Assembly: GCA_018857735.1 (NCBI GenBank)
Contig: JABMCL010001037.1
Coordinates: 152,501 to 216,500 of the forward strand
Source: Alviniconcha marisindica
Lineage: Eukaryota; Mollusca; Gastropoda; Provannidae
Direction: 5' to 3'
Length of the DNA: 64,000 nt
In this document: in pieces, positions 55,760-64,000 of the stretch
Position numbering within the stretch: position 1 is the first letter of the stretch
Layout of the letters: every line of letters starts with the position of its first letter
Notes under the pieces: generated by a model
The model's input: the letters and a program-made list of their open reading frames with translations, nothing else
Database searches by the model: none
What the model was told of the DNA's origin: nothing
Translations under genes and position numbers: made by a program

Positions 55760-56215
55760 GAGCAGAACTAGCACAGATCGTGGTGGGAGCTTGCGAACAA
55801 CACTTAACGCTTTACTGCATGTTTGCAGTACCATCTTCTTTTTTTTTACAAAATCACACAACCTCAAGGTCGTGCTTCACCAAACAGGAAATGGGCAGAT
55901 GCTGACACTTGAACTTGACAAAGTCCTCACGTACCAATGTTTTCTGTTTACGTGGCAAAATCATTGAGGAAATTCAGCTCAGGGAGACTTAATTATTCAC
56001 AACAAAACTTAGATAAATGTTGTAAACAAATACTGGTATAATAAAAGGTGTGAACAAATCCTTCTGTACCATGGATAAGGAGAAAAAAATCTGAAATACT
56101 TGTTATGGTGGAGGAGGCAAACTGAACATTGCAATCCTAAAACCTTTGTCTTTTTCTAAAGTACAAACATGCAGACATTTTGTTTTTAAATCTGAGGAAG
56201 AGGTAACTGATGTGT
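55760..56215. other. Intronic, no gene recognised
   Basis: No upstream EPS8 exon recognised here. Confidence 0.5.
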
Positions 56216-56263
56216 GTGGGTGGGTGGGTGGGGGGGGGGGGGGGGGATGGGGGGGGGGGAACA
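56216..56263. repeat. G-run region
   Basis: GGGT repeats and about 16 then 9 consecutive G. Confidence 0.93.
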
Positions 56264-56282
56264 GATAGGCAGTAGAAAAACC

Positions 56283-56450
56283 AATAAAATAGATCCCAAA
56301 TTAAGTTTTATTCAAGAACATTAAAAAATACAGCAGAAAGACAAAACCAAACAGATTATGAATTAAGTTTTATTCAAGAACATTAAAAATACAGCAAAGA
56401 GACAAAACCAAACAGATCCCGAATTAAGTTTTATCCAAGAACATTAAAGG
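56283..56450. repeat. ~58-bp repeat, three copies
   Basis: The unit contains GAATTAAGTTTTATTCAAGA, ACATTAAAAATACAGCA and GACAAAACCAAACAGAT. Confidence 0.93.
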
Positions 56451-56968
56451 AAGGAAGGACACGCACAAACAGACATGGAAAAAGGACACATGCACCACAC
56501 ATCAATACCTATAAATCAGCAGTTGTCCACTGACCTACCTTTTAAAAATAAAAGATTTTATCACATAGAAAACAAAAACCACCAAACCTGCAAATTAGTT
56601 CTGTAATACACACACACACACACGCATGTACACACACTTCTGACTTAACGTAATTATTTGTTATGTAACATCTGATTGAACACCTACGCTGAATGTGGGA
56701 TTCACATTACAGAACTAGGCATTGTTCAGTTTTTGTTTTTTCTTCTTCTAAATACCATTTACAAATAGCATCATTGCAGAGCAGACCTGACCAGCAATGC
56801 TCAAAGTATAATTTTCATGATATATGCACCTCAAATAATTCCTCAGAGTGTACATATAGCTCACATAATCATAACTGGCAAGAATGTACTGTATTCCATC
56901 TTTAAAAATGGATGGGCCCGACCAAGTAAACTGCAAGGTCATATAATTAATTACATGGCTATACTTGA

Positions 56969-56972
<4 letters not shown>

Positions 56973-57060
<88 letters not shown>
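56973..57060. repeat. (GA)n microsatellite, ~43 units
   Basis: Perfect GA run followed by a short CA-rich stretch. Confidence 0.97.
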
Positions 57061-57062
<2 letters not shown>

Positions 57063-57676
57063 GCACACATGCACGCACACACAGATGCAGACAGACAGGC
57101 AGAGGGAAACAGGGTGCTTGGAGGCAGTTTCAGTTAGCAAGCATTTAAGAATGAAAAGCATTATATTTAACAACTGCAATTTCTGGAGATTCGTCTCTGT
57201 CAGTCAACAGCTCAGCAGGACTGGGAGTGTGTCGTTATATACATGTACATGAAAGACTGATTAAGAACCTTACAAGCTGGTCACCCATCTGAAGCATGAG
57301 CATCCCTTCGTTAAAAGTGCAGAAAAAGCAGAGGCTTTGTACACTGAATGCTAAAGCCAGCCTTGAAGTTAACCATCTGTCAACATCCGCTTTTGAAACA
57401 GCCTAACTGCTCTTTTTTCTTCTTTCTTCTTTCAAGTTAAAAATCCCCAAAACTCCCACATTTTCCTAAGCAAGCCATTGTAAAGCTTGTTTTGACGGGC
57501 ACAGGAAAGTGGTTTTCCAGTTCTGAGACTGACTGCATCATCACTTACAAAGAATTTCCAAATATAAACGACTTTCTTATAACACAAATTAGACTAGCTA
57601 TCACTATCAGTGTGGACATAGGCACGATATTTAATATTGTACAGTATGTTGTTACATATCTTAGCAAGCTGTCAAA

Positions 57677-57745
<69 letters not shown>

Positions 57746-59164
57746 GGCATGACAGAGACAAAGAAAGATAATAATTCTCGATCAGTGTTATTTATTAACC
57801 TGCTCCAGGAACATGCAGCAAAACATATGCCACAAACTAGCTCATTTTTACCACAGTTCACAATTCTCTGGTTCACCCCACTGGACAAACATGTACTTAT
57901 TAAAACAAGCTAGTTTTTAGTAGCAGATTCATTATGGGGGCACAAAAAATAAAAAAATAAAAATGCTTCGAAGCATAACTGAATTTATACATATATACAC
58001 TGAATTTAAAACATGACTTGTACAACAGTACTGTGGTACAAATATGTAAATAACACGAGATAAACTAGTTTTGGTAACAGATTCATTATTATGTGGGTGC
58101 AAAAAGAAAAATGCTTGGAAGCATAGCAGAATTTACATGATGAATTTAAAACCAGACTCATATACCAATAGTCATCCTAAATAGCAATTAGCATGGCAGA
58201 GATATTTTCATCTTAAATACACGTACCAGTCGTGCAACTTGGTAACCATTTCTTGAGGTTTAAATGACCGCCTGGTACTGACCAGCCATGTGCCAAAGCA
58301 ATCACATTCTGAGGGGGCTTGCAGCTTTGCACGTTACAAATGTGCACCTATGTTACATATGATCATTTTTTACTATTAAAAAACAACAACAGACAACTGA
58401 TGACACTGTCTGCTCTCAGCTCATGTTCTAAATGAACTTGAATGCCATTACTTTATCTTCTGCATGCTGCTGTAACTTCTAACAATTTTTGGACCTTAAA
58501 ACGTGTCCAAAACTCACACAGCTAAGCCTGTCCTTGAAAAGAGAAACACAAGAGACAAATGCGTGCACTTTTTCATTCAGAAAAAAATGTACACTGACTT
58601 CCAACCAAGCACAGATTAGATTTTAAACTGGCAATATGAGACAGACCCACCTGTTTGACCCACCTGTTTGACATGAATGGCAAGCATAATGGCAAAGTAT
58701 TACAATGTCTTAGTGCCGGTCACCTTTCGGCCTCCAAACCCACCGGTTTCACATGAATGGCAAGCGTAATGGCAAAATATTATTTTGTCTTCATGGCACT
58801 TCAGAATGTGCTCTGGGTCAGGTGGGATGAGGGAAGCTTGCAAAGGGTGTTGGATAGAATTCAATGTGAATAGTTTATACATTTTGATCCTTCTGCTGCT
58901 GTTGAGCAGGGGTGTCTGTGTCAATTATTAGCAGTGCTGTTGCTTGATTCCCCCCCATGTCCTTGCTGTCAATGTTGCAGACTTGCTATTAACATCTCAC
59001 TCACTGTCTCTTTTAGTGTTGCAGTTACCTTCCTCAGGAACTGTCATGACCCTTGTTGGTCCTGAATGTTTGTCTATTTATAGTTGCAGTGGAGCCCATC
59101 ACCTTTAATTTTGCTGTCAGTGCTGCTGCTCATGTTACATGTACTGTGGTTATGATACTTGTAC

Positions 59165-59195
<31 letters not shown>

Positions 59196-59979
59196 CACGC
59201 GCATGCATGCACTTGTGCATGAATCTTGCACATAGTTATGCTTGAACCCTTGTTGATGTCTACATTATGTGTAATTTTTTTGGTTAAATTGCTGAAAACA
59301 TTTTCCATCTCGATGTACATTATGTGTATAGTATTATGCTTGTTCAGCGCTTTGAGCTGCAGGGTAGGCACTTGACAAATTTTCATTATTATTGTTATGA
59401 CCAAGCTTGGAGAGTAAAAAGCCTTGCTGCATGGAAGCGAGGAGAGTTAGTCAGGACATGGAGTGTAACGTCCTGCCAACCGCGCATGGTCACCTCAGGA
59501 CAAAGCGAGGAGAGTGTTATATTTGTTGTTTTTCATTGTTGTTTGTTAATGAGGCAGAGAATCAGAAGGCAGCCAATTCCAGCAGAATACCTGGTCTAGA
59601 TCAGTATCATAAGTGCTTTCTTTCTTTTCAGGTTTTCGCACTCTGGCATAGGCAGCAGCCTAAACCACCTCGTGTCTTCGTTGATACATGCAAAGGTAAA
59701 CAATCAACACAAATAAGGAAGAAAGCTAAAAAATGCAAAGAGAGAAAGAAAACTTCAGTACAATGCATTGAGAAAAAACAATGAACAATGAACTCAAAAG
59801 CACATGCATAATAATAATAGTTCACAAGCAGTTATGATAGATAAATGTGTTTAATGCTAGAACTAATCAATCTCAAGCCCTAAAACCAATGAAAGTCTTA
59901 AAGAAGAACATCACTGATGTCAAGATACCAGTGTTTAAAACTGAACACAAAACAGAATACCTGACCTTGCCTATGTCAC

Positions 59980-60025
<46 letters not shown>

Positions 60026-60059
60026 TTATACTCCACTCGAAAATGTTTAAGGAAGAGAA

Positions 60060-60589
60060 ACAGCTTATCTCTGTGCATTGGGTCGATCACATCATGGTGT
60101 GTTATTCATCTTGATAAGACTGAGTCCCAACTTACAACATAACCATTACAAGTTGTTTTGTGTCACAGTTTTATCGTTTTTATGTAGACTGTTTCTTTAT
60201 CCAACTGGTGTAGACTGTTTCTTCAGCTATTAATAACGGTGGGCACATTGGGATGAGATCTGTCCAAAATCTTCATATTCATCTTTAATAACAAAGAATT
60301 CAGTTTTAAACTCTTATGTGTTCTGGATTTTCCTCCTTAACTCTGGCAGTCAACATTGGTTTAGGTTTTCTTCCTCCTCTGACATTCTGCTCTGAGATGA
60401 AACGGGTCACAGTATTCCTGCTGGACATTCTCCTTCAGGCTTGTATTAAAAATAATAAAAAATTGGGGTGGGGTCGTGGGTCTCTTAGCACAACTGATAT
60501 TTGTACAGAAGAAGTAGTGTGGATACCACCAGCAGTTTTGCCTTGATGGAGTTCTTCTGTTCTGTTCCACATTGTATGGCCTACATGAG
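60060..60589. other. Intronic, no gene recognised
   Basis: Part of the duplicated unit without recognised coding sequence. A minus frame through 60361-60560 has no identified family. Confidence 0.5.
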
Positions 60590-61250
60590 TAAGTATAGCT
60601 TCCAGCACCTGTTGTGTGGTGCTGTGGGGTTCTCTGCCTACAGAACCAGTACAGTAGTATCACTGGCAGGAGCTGCCACAAGTATAAATTTTGTCGCAAC
60701 AAAACTTTTGTCGCGACAAACATGTGTTTGTTGCGATAAAACACGTCTTTTGTCGTGACAAAAGTATGCTTGCCATGACAAAACTTTTGCCATGACAAAA
60801 TTACATTTGTCACGACAAAATAGTTTTGTCATGACAAATATTTGTCGCGACAAATATGCTTGTCGTGACAAAAGTTTTGTTGCGACAAGATACTTTTGTT
60901 GTGACAAAGGAAGTGTTTTTGACAAACATGTGTTTGTGTTTGTCACAACAAAACACAACTTTTGTCATGACAAAAGTATGCTTGCCTGTTTTGTCATGAG
61001 ATAATTACATTTAACACATGTTTGTCATGACAAATATTTTGTTGCAACAAAAGTTTTGTCGTGGCAAGCATACTTTTGTTGTGACAAAAGACACGTTTCG
61101 TCATGACAAATACAAACACACCTTTGTGACGAAAGTTTTGTTGCGACAAAAATGATACTTGTGGCAGCTCCTGCCAATGATACTACTGTTCTGTTTCTGT
61201 AGGCAGAGAACCCAACAGCACCACACAACAGGTGCTGGATGCTATACTTA
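60590..61250. mobile_element. Foldback element with iterated TTTTGTCGCGACAAAA palindromes
   Basis: The outer arms start TAAGTATAGCTTCCAGCACC on the left and, reversed, TAAGTATAGCATCCAGCACC on the right. Homology between arms continues through GTTGTGTGGTGCTGT, TTCTCTGCCTACAGAA and TGGCAGGAGCTGCCACAAGT to at least ~200 bases each. The interior is a series of about 20 imperfect 14-16-bp palindromes (TTTTGTCGCGACAAAA with C/T, G/A variants), spaced by words such as GTATGCTTGCC and ACATGTGTT. It has no coding capacity. The superfamily cannot be assigned and no target-site duplication is obvious. Confidence 0.88.
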
Positions 61251-61258
61251 ACACAGCG

Positions 61259-61538
61259 TGCAGCCTAACTGCTCTTTTTTCTTCTTTTTTTCTTTCAAGT
61301 TACTCCCCCCCACCCCCCCCCCCCCCCCCCCCCCCCCCCACCCCCAATTCCTACATTTTCCTAAGCAAGCCATTGTAAAGCTTGTTTTGATGGGCACAGG
61401 AAAGTGGTTTTCCAGTTCTGAGATTGACTGCATCATCACTTACAAAGAATTTCCAATTATAAAAGACTTTCTTATAACACAAATTAGACTATTTAATATT
61501 GTACAGTATGTTGTTATATATCTTAGCAAGCTGTCAAA

Positions 61539-61603
<65 letters not shown>

Positions 61604-63081
61604 GGCATGACAGAGACATAGAAAGATCATAATTCTCGATCAGTGTTATTTATTAACCTGCTCCAGGAACACGCAGCAAAACCTATGCCACAACCTTGCT
61701 CATTTTCACCACAGTTTACAATTCTTTGGTTCACCCCGTTGGACAAACAAGTACATAATCAAAACAAGCTAGTTTTTAGTAGCAGATTCATTATGGGGGC
61801 ACCAAAAAAATACAAAAATACTTGGAAGCATAGCTGAATTTATACATATATGTAAATGATTATACACTGAATTTAAAAATGACTTGTACAGCAGCCATAG
61901 TCATCCTCTGTTGTACAAATATGTACATAATTTGAGTTAAGCTAGTTTTGGTAACAGATTCATTATTATGTGGGCAGGAAAAGAAAAATGCTTGGAAGCA
62001 TAGCAGAATTTACATGTGGATTTTAAAACCGGACTCATATACCAATAGTCATCCTCAATAGCATGGCAGAGACATTTTCATCTTAAATACATATACCAGT
62101 CATGCAATTTGGTAACCATTTCTTGAGGTTTAAATGACTGCCTGGTACTGACCAGCCGTGTACCAAAGCAATCACATTTTGAGGGTATTGCACAGTGCAC
62201 GTCAGAGCTTTGCACGTTACAAATGTGCACCTGTTACATATGATCATTTTTTACTATAAAAACAAACAAACAAAAAACTGATGACACTGTCTGCTCTCAG
62301 CTCATGTTCTAAATGAACTGGAATGCCATTACTTTATCCTCTGCATGCTGGTGTAACTTTAAAAAAAAAATTGGACCTTAAAACGTGTCCAAAACTCACA
62401 CAGCTAAGCCTGTCCTTGAAAAGAGAAACACAAGAGACAAATGCGTGCACTTTTTCATTCAGAATTTTTTTTACACTGACTTCCAACCAAGCACAGATTA
62501 GATTTTAAACTGGCAACATGAGACAAGACTCTTCTGCTACAACTGAAATCTGCCGGTCACCTTTTGGCCTCCAGACCCTCCTGTTTGACATGAATGGCAA
62601 GCATAATGGCAAAGTATTACAATGTCTTAGTGCCGGTCACCTTTCGGCCTCCAAACCAACCGGTTTCACATGAATGGCAAGCATAATGGCAAAATATTAT
62701 TTTGTCTTCATGGCACTTCAGAATGTGCTCAGGGTCAGGTGGGATGAGCGAAGCTTGCAAAGGGTGTTGGATAGAATTCAATGTGAATAGTTTATACATT
62801 TTGATCCTTCTGCTGCTGTTGAGCAGGGGTGTCTGTGTCAATTATTAGCAGTGCTGTTGCTTGATTCCCCCCCATGTCCTTGCTGTCAATGTTGCAGACT
62901 TGCTATTAACATCTCACTCACTGTCTCTTTTAGTGTTGCAGTTACCTTCCTCAGGAACTGTCATGACCCTTGTTGGTCCTGAATGTTTGTCTATTTATAG
63001 TTGCAGTGGAGCCCATCACCTTTAATTTTGCTGTCAGTGCTGCTGCTCATGTTACATGTACTGTGGTTATGATACTTGTAC

Positions 63082-63117
<36 letters not shown>

Positions 63118-63921
63118 ACGCGCATGCATGCACTTGTGCATGAATCTTGCACATAGTTATGCTTGAACCCTTGTTGATGTCTACATTATGTGTAATTTTT
63201 TTGGTTAAATTGCTGAAAACATTTTCCATCTCGATGTACATTATGTGTATAGTATTATGCTTGTTCAGCGCTTTGAGCTGCAGGGTAGGCACTTGACAAA
63301 TTTTCATTATTATTGTTATGACCAAGCTTGGAGAGTAAAAAGCCTTGCTGCATGGAAGCGAGGAGAGTTAGTCAGGACATGGAGTGTAACGTCCTGCCAA
63401 CCGCGCATGGTCACCTCAGGACAAAGCGAGGAGAGTGTTATATTTGTTGTTTTTCATTGTTGTTTGTTAATGAGGCAGAGAATCAGAAGGCAGCCAATTC
63501 CAGCAGAATACCTGGTCTAGATCAGTATCATAAGTGCTTTCTTTCTTTTCAGGTTTTCGCACTCTGGCATAGGCAGCAGCCTCAACACCTCGTGTCTTCG
63601 TTGATACATGCAAAGGTAAACAATCAACACAAATAAGGAAGAAAGCTAAAAAATGCAAAGAGAGAAAGAAAACTTCAGTACAATGCATTGAGAAAATGGT
63701 TTTAAACCCCCCCCCAAATGAACTCAAAAGCACATGCATAATAATAATAGTTCACAAGCAGTTATGATAGATAAATGTGTTTAATGCTAGAACTAATCAA
63801 TCTCAAGCCCTAAAACCAATGAAAGTCTTAAAGAAGAACATCACTGATGTCAAGATACCAGTGTTTAAAACTGAACACAAAACAGAATACCTGACCTTGC
63901 CTATGTCACATAACACACACA

Positions 63922-63953
<32 letters not shown>

Positions 63954-64000
63954 TCACACACACACACACACACAGACAGTTATACTCCACTTGAAAATGT
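61259..64000. repeat. 3.86-kb tandem duplication, second unit, truncated by window end
   Basis: Same order of landmarks as the first unit: (GA)n at 61542-61600, (GT)n at 63085-63116, (CA)n from 63914. It carries a long C-run at 61304-61345 that the first unit lacks. The window stops before the position where a second foldback element would be expected. Confidence 0.9.

Larger units (their letters stand above)
57401..61258. repeat. 3.86-kb tandem duplication, first unit
   Basis: The unit opens AGCCTAACTGCTCTTTTTTC and includes a (GA)n at 57679-57742, an internal ~170-bp duplication (GCTAGTTTTTAGTAGCAGAT and GCTAGTTTTGGTAACAGAT), (GT)n at 59167-59195, (CA)n at 59984-60020 and the foldback element. 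The second unit starts at 61259. Between 57.4-60.06 and 61.26-64.0 kb the copies align collinearly with scattered indels and substitutions, at offsets of about 3860-3920. Confidence 0.9.

Noticed and set aside
58700..62841. Repeated minus frame of 74 codons (58700-58924 and 62617-62841) as an EPS8 upstream exon
   Set aside because: Identity between copies comes from the 3.86-kb duplication; the sequence lacks EPS8 similarity and suitable splice phase.

Overview
The window is animal genomic DNA. It carries 13 short exons of one gene with canonical GT/AG junctions, spread over 41 kb of very repeat-rich intron. There is no dense ORF packing, operon structure or rRNA. tRNA-derived SINEs, (CA)n/(GA)n microsatellites, many minisatellites and TTAA-flanked MITEs fill the rest. 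I infer a lophotrochozoan, probably a gastropod mollusc; this rests on protein divergence and repeat character, not on a database match.

The only gene I can support is an EPS8-like gene (epidermal growth factor receptor kinase substrate 8, an SH3-containing actin capping and bundling protein) on the minus strand, from 55526 down to a TAG stop at 14321-14323. In transcript order the exons are 55394-55526, 54881-54969, 52719-52958, 51194-51365, 50084-50259, 45800-45934, 44294-44369, 43223-43333, 34556-34637, 21015-21203, 18772-19036, 17523-17662 and 14321-14427. Every junction phase agrees with its neighbour. The one internal fault is exon 52719-52958, which carries one base too many (240 instead of 239) and so breaks the frame. 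The exons encode the EPS8 middle region, the SH3 domain (split over two exons), a linker, the actin-capping helix and the SAM/PNT-like C-terminus. The N-terminal PTB-domain exons must lie beyond 64000.

Layout: 1-14320 lies downstream of the gene and holds microsatellites, a degenerate SINE-tail array (1.36-2.7 kb), a 0.9-kb unit repeated three times (5.1-8.0 kb), several minisatellites, a TTAA-type MITE and a tRNA-derived SINE. 14.3-55.5 kb is the gene, with introns containing a 1.7-kb C/T-rich minisatellite next to a splice donor, two more TTAA MITEs, SINEs, about 20 minisatellites and an inverted-repeat element. 55.5-64 kb is upstream intron. It contains a recent head-to-tail duplication of about 3.86 kb (57401-61258, then 61259 to the window end) whose first unit ends in a foldback element (60590-61250) built from iterated TTTTGTCGCGACAAAA-like palindromes.

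The most unusual items are the foldback palindrome element, a tandem array that reiterates the splice acceptor and start of exon 55394-55526, the G-run minisatellite beginning about a dozen bases after the donor of exon 17523-17662, and seven POU-octamer motifs phased at exactly 60 bp in an intron. Exon coordinates were derived by hand from splice sites, phase and remembered family resemblance; no alignment was run.
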